Below, in pieces: positions 17,835 to 30,052 of a stretch of DNA of 64,000 bases. The translations under genes were made by a program, and so were the position numbers. The number at the start of each line of letters is the position of its first letter. The stretch's first letter is position 1. The DNA is taken from assembly GCF_034351645.1 (NCBI RefSeq), contig NZ_CP133782.1:1989001-2053000 (forward strand), written 5' to 3'. The DNA comes from Pseudomonas sp. DC1.2 (GTDB taxonomy: Bacteria; Pseudomonadota; Gammaproteobacteria; Pseudomonadales; Pseudomonadaceae). The notes beneath the pieces were generated by a model that was not told the DNA's origin, did not search any database, and worked only from the letters and a program-made list of their open reading frames with translations.

Positions 17835-19281
17835 AAGCGGTCACCCGGGTTTCGATGTGCGGTGTTTGCAGTTCGATGAAGTATTTACGCAACAGGTTCT
17901 GCGCGCTGAGCAGGCGGTATTCCTTGCTGGCACGGAAGTCCGAGAGTGGCGTGAAATCTTCGGCCAGGGCGGCGCAGGCGCGTTCCACCGTGGCGTTGCT
18001 CCACGTAGCACCGAGCAGCACGGCTTCGCAGGTCTTGGCGCGTTTTGGCGTCGCGGCCATGCCGCCGAACGCCACTCGGGCGTCGGCGATCACGCCATTT
18101 TCGATGCGCAGGTTAAACGCCGCGCAGACAGCGGAGATGTCATCGTCCAGACGCTTCGAAACCTTGTACGCGCGGAACAATTGTTCGACGCTGGCACGCG
18201 GCACGATGATCTTTTCGATGAACTCGCTTTCCTGGCGTGCGGTGACCCGGTAATCGATGAAGTAGTCTTCGATGGCCAGGGTGCGGCGGGTCTGCCCTTT
18301 GCACAGAACGATCTGCGCGCCCAGGGCAATCAGCAAGGGCGGCGAGTCACCGATGGGCGAGGCGTTGCCGATGTTTCCGCCCAGGGTGCCCTGATTGCGG
18401 ATCTGCAAGGAGGCGAAGCGTTGCAGCAGTTCGCCGAAATCCGGGTACTCGGTTTTTAGCGCATCGTAGCAATCGGAAAGGGCGGTGGCTGCACCGATTT
18501 CCAGGCGGTCGTCGAAGCGCTCGATACGCTTCATTTCGGCGACGTTACCGACGTAAATCATCACCGGCAGCGTGCGGTGGAATTGCGTGACCTCCAGCGC
18601 CAGATCCGTTCCACCGGCCAGCAGACGCGCCTGTGGATAAGCGTCGTACAGGTCGGCCAGGTCAGCGACGGTCAGCGGCACCAGGCAGCGCTTGTCACCG
18701 CTGTTGAGTTCGCCGATGTCGGTCGGGGCGATGGCTTTCAAGCGTGTGATGGTCTCGGCTTCGCGAGCATCGAACTGGTCGGGTTGCTTGCCGCAACAGG
18801 ATTGCTCAGCGGCTTCAAGGATCGGACGATAGCCGGTGCAACGGCACAGGTTGCCGGCAAGCGCCTCGTGAGCCTTGTGGACATCCGGCTGATCGCTGTT
18901 CTTTTGCAGCGCAAACAGCGACATCACAAAGCCCGGTGTACAGAAGCCACATTGCGAGCCGTGGCACTCGACCATGGCTTTTTGCACGCTGTGCAGTTGG
19001 CCTTGGTGCTTGAGGTCTTCGACGCTGATCAGTTGTTTGCCATGCAGTGATGATACGAACGTCAGGCAGGAGTTGAGGCTGCGATAGCGAATATGCTCGC
19101 GGCCATCGTCATCCGCTTGCAGCTCGCCGACCACTGCGGTGCAGGCGCCACAGTCACCACTGGCGCAGCCTTCTTTAGTGCCGGGTTTGCCCACATGGTC
19201 GCGCAGGTAATTGAGCACGGTCAGGTTGGGGTCCAGGGCATGCTCGCTACGGAGTTCCTGGTTAAGTAAAAACTGGATCAC
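17827..19281 (-). CDS. xdhA: Xanthine dehydrogenase, FeS/FAD subunit
   Basis: The 484-residue subunit passes electrons from the molybdenum site to NAD+. The N-terminal plant-type [2Fe-2S] domain has EGCASGDCGACTAV, the second FeS domain has QCGFCTPGFVMSL and LCRCTGYRPI, and the FAD domain has LLAGGTDLALEVT and the TLGGNIGNASPIGDSPP loop. I chose the GTG at 19281 (protein MIQFLLNQELRSEH), which has GAGG six bases upstream and matches the family N-terminus. An ATG 24 codons earlier would add a non-conserved Asn-rich leader. Two operator-like repeats lie 58-94 bases upstream. Confidence 0.93.
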   Translation of the reverse strand: MIQFLLNQELRSEHALDPNLTVLNYLRDHVGKPGTKEGCASGDCGACTAVVGELQADDDGREHIRYRSLNSCLTFVSSLHGKQLISVEDLKHQGQLHSVQKAMVECHGSQCGFCTPGFVMSLFALQKNSDQPDVHKAHEALAGNLCRCTGYRPILEAAEQSCCGKQPDQFDAREAETITRLKAIAPTDIGELNSGDKRCLVPLTVADLADLYDAYPQARLLAGGTDLALEVTQFHRTLPVMIYVGNVAEMKRIERFDDRLEIGAATALSDCYDALKTEYPDFGELLQRFASLQIRNQGTLGGNIGNASPIGDSPPLLIALGAQIVLCKGQTRRTLAIEDYFIDYRVTARQESEFIEKIIVPRASVEQLFRAYKVSKRLDDDISAVCAAFNLRIENGVIADARVAFGGMAATPKRAKTCEAVLLGATWSNATVERACAALAEDFTPLSDFRASKEYRLLSAQNLLRKYFIELQTPHIETRVTAYV

Positions 19282-19338
19282 GGAAGGCCTCGCAGACTCA
19301 TTATTGTTGTTAACCGATTGAGCCGAATTTATCAGGTC

Positions 19339-19375
19339 TGACTTTTCGGTCAATGATTTTCTGACTTAAAGGTCA
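19339..19375. promoter_or_regulatory. Two tandem TGAC-N6-GTCA palindromes upstream of xdhA
   Basis: TGACTTTTCGGTCA (19339-19352) and TGACTTAAAGGTCA (19362-19375) are two copies of an imperfect palindrome with centres 23 bases apart, about two helical turns. They lie in the divergent region between xdhA and the GntR gene at 19549, and are likely operators for that regulator or another factor that controls xdh expression. Confidence 0.5.
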
Positions 19376-19548
19376 GGAAATCACGTTTCGTCGATCAACA
19401 ACAGGTTCCATCAGTATTGACCCTCACGGGATTGCCTGCTTTTTTGCTTAATTCGTGCCAAAAACCGCCGGCAGGGCACTCCGCCATGACGTACCAATTG
19501 CGCTACACTGCGCCGCCTGTGCAGATAGATAGAGTTTGAAGGACAACC

Positions 19549-20208
19549 ATGACGTTCAAGGCGCCGGACAGCCTCGCCGAGCAAATCGCTCACCACCTCG
19601 CTGAACGTATCATTCGTGGCGAAATGAAGCCCGGAGAGCGTATCCAGGAACAGAAAGTCACGCTGGCCCTGAATGTCAGTCGCGGCTCGGTTCGTGAGGC
19701 GTTGCTGATCCTGGAGCGTCGCCACCTGATCGCAATCCTGCCGCGACGCGGTGCGCATGTCACTGAACTCACTGCGCACAAGGTCAAAAGCCTGTGCGCG
19801 CTGATGAGCGAGTTGTACATTCTGCTCGGCAATGCAGTCGCCAACGGCTGGCAAGTCCAGGCCGACATGGCGCCGTTCGTGCAGATTCAGCAGCGCTTGG
19901 CCGCCAGCTATGAGCGTCAGGATATCCGCACCTTCGTTGACGACAGCTTCAACGTCATGCGTGCGGCGTACCCGTTCGCCGACAACCCGTACTTGCAGGA
20001 AACCGTCGAGAATCTTCAACCGGCCATGAGTCGCGCTTACTTCCTTGCCCTTGAACAGCGTAAGGCCGAGATGAGCGAGTTTATTGAGTTGTTCGAACGC
20101 CTGCTCGCCGCCGTGCTCGCCCGTGACTTGCCGCAGATACGCGTGGTGCTGACGGCCTATGCCCAGCGCAGTTGCGACCTGGTGGTTTCTGCCCTGACGG
20201 TGGCTTAA
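19549..20208 (+). CDS. GntR-family transcriptional regulator (FCD subgroup)
   Basis: A 219-residue regulator with an N-terminal winged helix (about residues 5-72): LAERIIRGEMKPGERIQEQ followed by the recognition stretch NVSRGSVREALLILERR. A helical FCD-type ligand domain follows, more divergent than in the regulator at 12293 and without its clear histidine set. AAGGACAACC precedes the ATG. It is divergent from xdhA, and its stop is two bases before the smc start, so it may drive part of smc transcription. Purine-linked control is an inference from position. Confidence 0.87.
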   Translation: MTFKAPDSLAEQIAHHLAERIIRGEMKPGERIQEQKVTLALNVSRGSVREALLILERRHLIAILPRRGAHVTELTAHKVKSLCALMSELYILLGNAVANGWQVQADMAPFVQIQQRLAASYERQDIRTFVDDSFNVMRAAYPFADNPYLQETVENLQPAMSRAYFLALEQRKAEMSEFIELFERLLAAVLARDLPQIRVVLTAYAQRSCDLVVSALTVA

Positions 20209-20210
20209 GC

Positions 20211-23200
20211 GTGCGGCTCAAGTGCATCAAACTGGCGGGGTTCAAATCCTTCGTCGATCCGACCACGGTCAACTTCCCCAGTAACATGGCGGCGGTGGTC
20301 GGGCCCAATGGTTGCGGCAAATCAAACATCATTGATGCCGTGCGCTGGGTGATGGGCGAGAGCTCGGCCAAAAACCTGCGCGGCGAGTCGATGACCGATG
20401 TCATCTTCAACGGCTCCACCAGCCGCAAACCGGTGAGTCAGGCGAGCATAGAGCTGGTGTTCGATAACTCCGACTTCACCCTGGTCGGCGAATACGCCGC
20501 CTATGCGGAAATTTCCATTCGCCGCAAAGTGACCCGCGATAGCCAGAACACCTACTTCCTCAACGGCACCAAATGTCGCCGTCGAGACATCACCGATATC
20601 TTCCTCGGCACCGGCCTGGGACCGCGCAGCTACTCGATTATCGAGCAGGGCATGATCTCCAAACTGATCGAAGCCAAGCCCGAAGACCTGCGCAACTTTA
20701 TTGAAGAGGCGGCCGGGATCTCGAAGTACAAGGAGCGCCGGCGCGAGACCGAAAACCGCATCCGTCGGACCCATGAAAACCTGGCTCGCCTGACTGACTT
20801 GCGTGATGAACTCGAGCGTCAGCTTGAACGCTTGCACCGCCAGGCCCAAGCTGCCGAGAAGTATCAGGAGTACAAGGGCGAAGAGCGTCAGCTCAAGGCG
20901 CAACTGTCGGCTCTGCGCTGGCAAGCGTTGAACGAACAGGTGGGTCAGCGCGAAGCGATTATCGGCAATCAGGAAATCACCTTTGAAGCCTTGGTGGCCG
21001 AGCAACGCAATGCTGATGCGGCTATCGAGCGCTTGCGCGACGGGCACCATGACCTCTCTGAACGCTTCAATCTGGTGCAGGGGCGCTTTTATTCGGTCGG
21101 TGGCGACATCGCCCGGGTCGAGCAAAGCATCCAGCACGGTCAGCAGCGTTTGCGTCAGTTACAGGACGATCTGAAAGAAGCAGAGCGAGCGCGGCTGGAA
21201 ACCGAGTCGCACTTGGGCCTCGACCGTACCTTGCTGCTGACCCTTGGCGAAGAACTGGACATGCTCACCCCTGAACAGGAGGTCACCAGCGCCGCCGCAG
21301 AAGAAGCCGCTGCAGCATTGGAAGAGTCCGAAGCCACCATGCACGGCTGGCAGGAGCAGTGGGATACGTTCAACCTGACTGCCGCCGAGCCGCTGCGTCA
21401 ATCCGAGGTTCAGCAGTCGCGTATCCAGCAACTGGAAACTAGCATGGAGCGCTTGGCCGAGCGGCAGCGGCGACTAGGTGAAGAGCGCGCGTTGCTCTCG
21501 GCAGACCCGGAAGACGCGGCGATCATGGAACTCAGCGAGCAATTGGCCGCGTCTGAGGCAACGCTCGAGGATTTGCAGGCCAGTGAAGAGGCCCAGGTTG
21601 AGCGTCTTGAGCAATTGCGTCAGGAATTGCAGTTGGCCTTGCAGAATCAGCAGCAGGCCCAAGGCGATTTGCAGCGCCTCAACGGTCGACTCGCGTCCCT
21701 TGAAGCCTTGCAGCAAGCCGCGCTCGATCCGGGCACCGGCACCGCTGAGTGGCTGCGTGAGCAGCATCTGGAAGACCGTCCGCGTCTGGCTGAAGGGCTG
21801 AAGGTTGAAGCGGGCTGGGAACTGGCGGTGGAAACCGTGCTGGGCGCTGACCTGCAAGCGGTGCTGGTGGACGACTTTGGCGATTTCGATTTGGCCGGGT
21901 TTGCCCAAGGCGATCTGCGCTTGCTCAGCCCCGCCAGCGATGGTTTAAGGGTGCCGGGCAGTTTGCTCGACAAGGTTGAAGCGCTGATTGATCTGTCGCC
22001 TTGGCTGGGCAACGTCAAACCGGTCGAGAGTCTTGAGCAAGCCTTGGCATTGCGCGGGCAATTGACGATGGGTGAGAGCCTGATCAGCCGTGATGGTTAC
22101 TGGGTCGGTCGCCACTTTTTGCGGGTGCGTCGGGCCAGTGAGGCTGAAAGCGGCGTGCTCGCCCGTGGCCAGGAAATCCAGCAGTTAGGCCTCGAGCGTG
22201 AAGAGCGCGAAGCCAGCGTCGAAACCCTGGAAAGCCAACTTCAAAATCTGCGGGCGCAGCAGCGTCAACAGGAAAACGGTCGCGAGCATTTGCGCCGTTT
22301 GTTGCAAGACGAAGCCCGTCAGCAAGGCGAATTGAAAGCCCAGTTGTCCGCCGGTAAAGCCAAGGCTGAACAACTGACATTGCGCCGCACCCGTCTCGAT
22401 GAAGAGCTGACTGAACTCGGCGAGCAGCGCGCACTGGAACACGAAAACATCGGCGAGGCACGTCTGCAATTGCAAGACGCTCTCGACAGCATGGCGCTGG
22501 ATACCGAGCAGCGCGAATTGCTGCTGGCTCAGCGTGACAGCCTTCGTGAGCGCCTTGATCGGGTGCGCCAGGAAGCCCGTCAGCACAAGGATCATGCGCA
22601 TCAATTGGCGGTACGCCTGGGGTCTCTGAAGGCTCAGCACAACTCGACACGTCAGGCTCTGGAGCGTCTGGAGATGCAGTCCGAACGCCTGACCGAGAAG
22701 CGCGAACAGTTGAGTCTTAATCTGGAAGAGGGCGAGGCGCCGCTGGAAGAGCTGCGCCTGAAGCTCGAAGAGTTACTCGACAAACGGATGACCGTCGATG
22801 AAGAGCTCAAGACCGCGCAAATCGCCCTCGAAGACGCCGACCGTGAACTGCGTGACGCCGAGAAGCGCCGGACTCAGGCAGAGCAACAATCGCAGTTGAT
22901 TCGCGGCCAACTCGAACAACAGCGTATGGAATGGCAAGCCCTGACGGTGCGGCGCAAAACCCTGGAGGATCAACTGCTCGAAGACGGCTACGACCTCCAC
23001 GGTGTGATCACCACACTGGTGGCCGAGGCCAATGAGAAAGACGCCGAGGAAGAACTTGAGCGTATCGCAGCGCGGATTCAACGTCTGGGCGCGATCAACT
23101 TGGCGGCCATCGACGAATACCAGCAACAATCCGAGCGTAAACGTTATCTGGATGCGCAGAACGACGACTTGGTGGAAGCCCTGGACACGCTGGAAAACGT

Positions 23201-23699
23201 TATCCGCAAGATCGACAAGGAAACCCGAAATCGCTTCAAAGATACCTTTGATCAGATCAATAGCGGTTTACAGGCGCTTTTCCCGAAAGTTTTCGGTGGC
23301 GGTAGCGCGTATTTGGAACTGACGGGCGAAGATCTACTCGATACAGGGGTAACGATCATGGCGCGGCCGCCAGGAAAGAAGAACAGCACCATCCATTTGC
23401 TATCCGGTGGCGAAAAAGCCCTCACTGCTCTGGCCCTGGTATTTGCCATCTTCAAGTTGAACCCGGCGCCGTTCTGCATGCTCGATGAGGTTGACGCGCC
23501 ATTGGATGACGCTAACGTTGGACGTTACGCACGGCTTGTAAAAGAGATGTCGCAAACGGTGCAGTTCATCTACATCACCCACAACAAAATCGCCATGGAG
23601 ATGGCTGATCAATTGATGGGGGTGACGATGCACGAACCGGGTTGCTCGCGTCTGGTGGCGGTGGATGTCGAGGAGGCGATGGCGATGGTGGAGGCCTGA
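20211..23699 (+). CDS. smc: Chromosome segregation ATPase SMC
   Basis: The 1,162-residue protein is the core of bacterial condensin, which compacts and helps segregate chromosomes with ScpA and ScpB. Walker A is GPNGCGKSNIID at residues 32-43. Long coiled coils run on both sides of a hinge at roughly residues 500-650. The C-terminal head has the ABC signature LLSGGEKALTALAL and Walker B CMLDEVDAPLDDANV. I chose the GTG at 20211 (MRLKCIKLAGFKSF), the exact family start. It lies two bases after the upstream stop, implying translational coupling with the GntR gene. Confidence 0.97.
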   Translation: MRLKCIKLAGFKSFVDPTTVNFPSNMAAVVGPNGCGKSNIIDAVRWVMGESSAKNLRGESMTDVIFNGSTSRKPVSQASIELVFDNSDFTLVGEYAAYAEISIRRKVTRDSQNTYFLNGTKCRRRDITDIFLGTGLGPRSYSIIEQGMISKLIEAKPEDLRNFIEEAAGISKYKERRRETENRIRRTHENLARLTDLRDELERQLERLHRQAQAAEKYQEYKGEERQLKAQLSALRWQALNEQVGQREAIIGNQEITFEALVAEQRNADAAIERLRDGHHDLSERFNLVQGRFYSVGGDIARVEQSIQHGQQRLRQLQDDLKEAERARLETESHLGLDRTLLLTLGEELDMLTPEQEVTSAAAEEAAAALEESEATMHGWQEQWDTFNLTAAEPLRQSEVQQSRIQQLETSMERLAERQRRLGEERALLSADPEDAAIMELSEQLAASEATLEDLQASEEAQVERLEQLRQELQLALQNQQQAQGDLQRLNGRLASLEALQQAALDPGTGTAEWLREQHLEDRPRLAEGLKVEAGWELAVETVLGADLQAVLVDDFGDFDLAGFAQGDLRLLSPASDGLRVPGSLLDKVEALIDLSPWLGNVKPVESLEQALALRGQLTMGESLISRDGYWVGRHFLRVRRASEAESGVLARGQEIQQLGLEREEREASVETLESQLQNLRAQQRQQENGREHLRRLLQDEARQQGELKAQLSAGKAKAEQLTLRRTRLDEELTELGEQRALEHENIGEARLQLQDALDSMALDTEQRELLLAQRDSLRERLDRVRQEARQHKDHAHQLAVRLGSLKAQHNSTRQALERLEMQSERLTEKREQLSLNLEEGEAPLEELRLKLEELLDKRMTVDEELKTAQIALEDADRELRDAEKRRTQAEQQSQLIRGQLEQQRMEWQALTVRRKTLEDQLLEDGYDLHGVITTLVAEANEKDAEEELERIAARIQRLGAINLAAIDEYQQQSERKRYLDAQNDDLVEALDTLENVIRKIDKETRNRFKDTFDQINSGLQALFPKVFGGGSAYLELTGEDLLDTGVTIMARPPGKKNSTIHLLSGGEKALTALALVFAIFKLNPAPFCMLDEVDAPLDDANVGRYARLVKEMSQTVQFIYITHNKIAMEMADQLMGVTMHEPGCSRLVAVDVEEAMAMVEA

Positions 23700-23703
23700 G
23701 TCG

Positions 23704-23744
23704 GCGCTTGTAGGTTAAGCATGCAAGCGCTGTAGGCTTTTTTA
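23704..23744 (+). terminator. Probable terminator of smc
   Basis: GCGCTTG (23704-23710) pairs with CAAGCGC (23724-23730), and a run of T residues follows within ten bases. It starts 5 bases after the smc stop. Confidence 0.6.
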
Positions 23745-23956
23745 CGGTCTCTTTACTTGCTGGCCAATCGACATATTCGCGCTAGCCATTGTGACAGACG
23801 GTGTAATGTTGCCTTGGGTCGTGCTAGTTTAATGTCAATTTTTCGTATACGTGGCAAAACGCCTGTCAGAACATAGAGTTGGCGCCACGTTTTAAAGCGG
23901 TTTGCACGTTGTAAACCCCTTATTTTTCAGCATTTTTTATAGAGGCACGGGATTAC

Positions 23957-24808
23957 ATGGAAATCGGTCTGCGCGAGTGGCTGATCGTCATCGGCATTAT
24001 TGTCATTGCCGGTATTCTTTTTGATGGCTGGCGTCGCATGCGCGGCGGCAAGGGGAAACTGAAGTTCCGTCTTGACCGAAGTCTGTCCAACCTGCCGGAC
24101 GAGGACACCAGCGCTGAGCTGTTGGGCCCGCCACGCGTGCTGGACGCTCATAAAGAGCCGCAACTCGACGAGCACGATCTGCCGTCGGTGAGCATGACCG
24201 CCCGCGAGCCGCGAGAGTCAGGCTCCAAACGCGGTAAACGCGGTCATGGCGAGCCATCGCAAGGCGACTTGAACCTCAACCTGGATCTGGACGGCGGGCC
24301 AAGTTTCAGCAGCCGTGACGACTTCCCGGATGACAGCAAGTCTTCGGCCAAAGTCGCCGAGAAAGAGCTGCCGCGCGCCGAAGAGGTACTGGTCATCAGC
24401 GTGATCTGCCGCGATGCAGCAGGTTTCAAGGGGCCAGCGCTGTTGCAAAACATTCTGGAAAGCGGTCTGCGTTTCGGTGAGATGGATATTTTTCACCGTC
24501 ACGAAAGCATGGCTGGTAACGGCGAAGTCCTGTTCTCCATGGCCAATGCGGTGAAGCCGGGTATCTTCGATCTGGATGACATTGACCACTTCAGCACGCC
24601 TGCGGTGAGCTTCTTCCTGGGGTTGCCAGGCCCGCGTCATCCGAAGCAGGCTTTTGATGTGATGGTGGCGGCAGCGCGCAAGTTGTCCCAAGAGCTGAAC
24701 GGTGAATTGAAAGATGATCAGCGAAGCGTGCTGACTGCCCAGACGATCGAGCACTACCGTCAGCGCATTGTTGAATTCGAGCGTCGTGCGCTGACTCACA
24801 AGCGTTAA
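23957..24808 (+). CDS. zipA: Cell division protein ZipA
   Basis: The 283-residue inner-membrane protein ties FtsZ filaments to the membrane at the division site. One N-terminal helix spans about residues 7-23 ([20 protein letters not shown]). A basic stretch and a long charged, flexible linker (about 40-140) follow, and then the C-terminal FtsZ-binding domain (about 145-275), which includes [30 protein letters not shown] and [11 protein letters not shown]. It follows smc after a 257-base gap and precedes ligA, the usual order in Pseudomonas. Confidence 0.95.
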   Translation: MEIGLREWLIVIGIIVIAGILFDGWRRMRGGKGKLKFRLDRSLSNLPDEDTSAELLGPPRVLDAHKEPQLDEHDLPSVSMTAREPRESGSKRGKRGHGEPSQGDLNLNLDLDGGPSFSSRDDFPDDSKSSAKVAEKELPRAEEVLVISVICRDAAGFKGPALLQNILESGLRFGEMDIFHRHESMAGNGEVLFSMANAVKPGIFDLDDIDHFSTPAVSFFLGLPGPRHPKQAFDVMVAAARKLSQELNGELKDDQRSVLTAQTIEHYRQRIVEFERRALTHKR

Positions 24809-24819
24809 TGCGGATGACT

Positions 24820-24860
24820 GTGGCGGGCTCTTTTCGCGAGGGTGCCCGCTGCTTCGCCAC
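24820..24860. repeat. REP-like hairpin after zipA
   Basis: GTGGCG and CGCCAC at the ends, with GGGC/GCCC inside and a CGCGAG core, form a REP-like inverted repeat just past the zipA stop. It may also serve as a transcript end. Confidence 0.45.
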
Positions 24861-24897
24861 TGAGACTGCGTCTTCACGCTATCGCGATTAACAGATT

Positions 24898-27296
<2,399 letters not shown>

Positions 27297-27304
27297 CACC
27301 TGGT

Positions 27305-27332
27305 CGGTGGCGAGCGAGCTTCCTCGCCACCG
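27305..27332 (+). terminator. Hairpin after ligA
   Basis: CGGTGGCGAG pairs with CTCGCCACCG across an eight-base loop, 8 bases after the ligA stop. The downstream T content is low, so the terminator call is moderate. Confidence 0.55.
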
Positions 27333-27402
27333 GGTAGTTTGAAATACGGAACGATCGACGACGAATCATGATCTAGTCTTGGCACCCCAGGGAGAGATCG
27401 CC

Positions 27403-28566
27403 ATGTACCGCTTCTTCGAACAGCTCAGCTCGCGCATCGCCGCGCCCTTTGTGGGCGAACGCTCACGTAACAGTAAGGTGTGGCAATGTCGTTGTGGGCA
27501 GTCACTGTTCTTTGGCAACAGCCAGTGCCTGGCGTGTTCAGCGGCACTGGGGTATCAGCCGGAGCAGAGTCGCCTGTCGTCGCTGCAACCCGGCCAGCAA
27601 GTCGATACCTGGGTGCTGGACGCCGATGGCGAAGCGGGCGTATTTCGTCGTTGTGCCAACTTCGATTCTCCGGCGGCTTGCAATTGGCTGCTGCCGGCCA
27701 ATGATCATGATGCTTTGTGCATCGCTTGCAGTCTGAATCACACCATCCCTGATCTTTCCATTCCCGAGAATCACGACCGCTGGCGCAAGGTCGAAACCGC
27801 CAAGCGTCGACTGGTCGCGCAACTGGTCAGCCTCGGGTTGCAAGTGATTCCAAAAACACTGAGTGAAGAGGCGGGTCTGGCCTTCGACTTTGTTGGCATT
27901 GACCTTGAGGGAAAAGCGCCGACCACCGGCCACGCCAACGGTTTGGTCACCCTCGATATCAAGGAAGCCGACGACGCCCATCGCGAACAGGTCCGAGTGC
28001 AGATGCATGAGCCCTATCGCACGCTGCTTGGGCATTTCCGTCATGAGGTAGGGCATTACTACTGGGATCGACTGATTGCCAACAGCCATTGGCTGGAGCC
28101 ATTCCGTGGTGTGTTTGGTGACGAGCGGGCCAGCTACGCCGAGGCGCTGGAGCGCCATTACCAGCAGGGTGCGCCGCTGGACTGGCAGCAACACAATGTC
28201 AGTGCCTACGCCACCATGCACCCTTGGGAAGACTGGGCTGAAACCTGGGCGCACTACTTGCACATGATGGACGCGGTGGACACTGCTCTGGGCTTTGGCA
28301 TGAGTGCTCGGGACATGGATTTTGACTACCAACCATTTCCCCTGGACACCCTCTACGATCCGCAACACCAGGGTGGTGCCGCGTTCCTTTCATTCGTCAA
28401 TGCATGGATCGAGCTGGCCGGCATGCTCAATGAGCTGTCGCGCAGCATGGGGCAGCCTGACTTCTATCCCTTTATCTTGCCGCCAGCGGTGATCGCGAAA
28501 CTGCACTTCATTCACCTGGTCATCCAGCAGGAGGGGGGCAGGGCGGACGAGGTATTGGCGCAATAA
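27403..28566 (+). CDS. Putative zinc metallopeptidase with N-terminal zinc ribbon
   Basis: The 387-residue cytoplasmic protein has an N-terminal zinc ribbon (CRCGQSLFFGNSQCLAC, about residues 32-47) and a second Cys pair in CIACSLNH. It also has a zincin-type HExxH motif, HEVGHYYWDRL, at about residue 216. A downstream DWAETWAHYLHMMD segment probably supplies further ligands. This matches the uncharacterised putative zinc-binding metallopeptidase family (DUF-type, COG4307). No substrate is known. The start at 27403 has GGGAGAG upstream. It stands alone between ligA and the SRP RNA gene. Confidence 0.85.
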   Translation: MYRFFEQLSSRIAAPFVGERSRNSKVWQCRCGQSLFFGNSQCLACSAALGYQPEQSRLSSLQPGQQVDTWVLDADGEAGVFRRCANFDSPAACNWLLPANDHDALCIACSLNHTIPDLSIPENHDRWRKVETAKRRLVAQLVSLGLQVIPKTLSEEAGLAFDFVGIDLEGKAPTTGHANGLVTLDIKEADDAHREQVRVQMHEPYRTLLGHFRHEVGHYYWDRLIANSHWLEPFRGVFGDERASYAEALERHYQQGAPLDWQQHNVSAYATMHPWEDWAETWAHYLHMMDAVDTALGFGMSARDMDFDYQPFPLDTLYDPQHQGGAAFLSFVNAWIELAGMLNELSRSMGQPDFYPFILPPAVIAKLHFIHLVIQQEGGRADEVLAQ

Positions 28567-28696
28567 GATCAGCCGTTGATAGCCTTTGGCGCTTCTGAGA
28601 GGTCGTCGTGCATCTGTCGGACCGTGCGAAGGTGCCATTTTTCAGGGGTTGCGCATGTCCTTGAACGCGCTCATGTTTTTTAATCCATCCGAACGG

Positions 28697-28724
28697 TTGT
28701 AACTTCGTCTCAGATAGGTACAAT
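28697..28724 (+). promoter_or_regulatory. Sigma-70 promoter of the SRP RNA gene
   Basis: TTGTAA (28697-28702) and TACAAT (28719-28724) are separated by 16 bases and lie about 33 bases upstream of the mature RNA, a good sigma-70 match for a strongly expressed stable RNA. Confidence 0.65.
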
Positions 28725-28756
28725 GGCGCCGCTCACCGTCAGGTGAGCGTCGTTAT

Positions 28757-28868
28757 GGTGACCCCATCGGTCCCCCCGCAACGATTACCCGTGAACCTGG
28801 TCAGATCCGGAAGGAAGCAGCCACAGCGGGAACATTGTGTGCCGGGGTGTGGCTGGTGGGGTTACCAC
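28757..28868 (+). ncRNA. ffs: Signal recognition particle 4.5S RNA
   Basis: The conserved SRP domain IV sequence GGTCAGATCCGGAAGGAAGC is present, followed by CAGCCACAGC. The ends GGTGACCCC and GGGGTTACC pair to close the long hairpin, and the ~112-base length matches bacterial 4.5S RNA. It binds Ffh to target membrane proteins cotranslationally. The ends are set from the closing helix and may be off by a few bases. Confidence 0.95.
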
Positions 28869-29043
28869 CTTAACGCTCAATCCGTTATTGCAAGGGTTTG
28901 AGTGCGCAGTTCCCCTCGCTGTACCTTCGCTTTCAATTAGAAATTGTGCTTGATGCTGTCGTGTATCGCGACATGGCTTTTCTCTGTCTGCGTTCCGGGA
29001 GTGCGGCGCTACTGAACATGTTCGGCAGCGCGTGCAGGCAAGC

Positions 29044-29949
29044 TTATGCCTTGCGGTTAAACAGCTTGCGCACAAACCCTGCAACGAATACCAGCCCGAT
29101 AATCAGAAACTTTTTCGCCGCCAGCAGGAAGATGCCGATTTTGGCAAACAGTCCGGCCTTGGCCGCTAAACCGCCGCCCACCAATGCCGCCAAACCGTAA
29201 GTGGCCAACTTGTCGGTGCCTGGGCTGTAGTCGGAATAAAGGTTGCCGTCGGTGAAGTTGGTGAAGGCGATGACTTTTGGCAATTCCTGCTTGATTGTCT
29301 GCAAGTCCGCCATTGACGCGACGGCATTCAGCTCCAGTACGCCTTTGCGTCCCAAGACCCTGATGCTGTAGTTGAGCGTGCTGTCCTTGGCGTCGTCGGC
29401 TTTCAGTTCGCGAGCCCAGTACATTTTGTGGCTGGTCTCGTCGTAGTGCGGCTTCTCTGCCCAGCCTAGTAAGTGCAGGCCCGCATAACCCTGTTTCTTG
29501 CGCGCTTTGTTGTCGTCCTCATCCTCTTCCTGCATTTGCCTGAGCAGGTCGTCATAGTCGATTTTGGCCGCGTCTTCGTCGGAAATATGCCCATCATCCT
29601 TGTAGCTGACGATCACGCCCCAGCCGCTGGCAGTCAGTGGGTTGACGGCGTTGGGAATGATCATGCCTAGCGTCTTGTGGCCTGGTGGGTTGCCCCAGCC
29701 ATCGGTCAGCAGTCGTTCGGTGTCAGTGGGGTCCAGATAATAAAATTGATCGTTGAGTTTTAGCGTCGCAATGCCGGTGGGCAGGGTGATCGTGCCGTGT
29801 TGTGGCTTCAGGGAGGCAAGAAACTGTTGCGGTGTTTGTGTGGCCTCGACGGCTTCAACGGGGGCAGGGGTAGGTTTATTTGCAGCGTGTGTATTGGCGC
29901 ATAACGAACACAGCAGTGCGGCCATCAGAAGCGGACGGAGGTGTTTCAT
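29044..29949 (-). CDS. DUF2167 family membrane-anchored protein
   Basis: The 301-residue protein has a signal peptide (MKHLRPLLMAALLCSLCANT, cleaved around residue 22) and an exported middle part with family segments GTITLPTGIATLKLN, FYYLDPTDTERLLTDGWGNPP, GWGVIVSYKDDGHISDEDA and GLHLLGWAEKPHYD. One or two C-terminal hydrophobic helices (about 250-292) and a basic tail follow. This is the uncharacterised DUF2167 family. Topology suggests most of the protein faces the periplasm. No functional partner is visible nearby. Confidence 0.85.
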   Translation of the reverse strand: MKHLRPLLMAALLCSLCANTHAANKPTPAPVEAVEATQTPQQFLASLKPQHGTITLPTGIATLKLNDQFYYLDPTDTERLLTDGWGNPPGHKTLGMIIPNAVNPLTASGWGVIVSYKDDGHISDEDAAKIDYDDLLRQMQEEDEDDNKARKKQGYAGLHLLGWAEKPHYDETSHKMYWARELKADDAKDSTLNYSIRVLGRKGVLELNAVASMADLQTIKQELPKVIAFTNFTDGNLYSDYSPGTDKLATYGLAALVGGGLAAKAGLFAKIGIFLLAAKKFLIIGLVFVAGFVRKLFNRKA

Positions 29950-30052
29950 TGTATTCCCTTACATTTTGAATTAATTTGGCGCGGCATGATATCGGATGGC
30001 TACTACTGATGCACGTGCTTCTGCGTTGGGCTGTTTTCAAGCGTTTTCCCAA

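Noticed and set aside
20236..20260. GGTTCAAATCC, like a tRNA T-arm
   Set aside because: It encodes the conserved GFKSF of SMC, and no acceptor or anticodon arms surround it.
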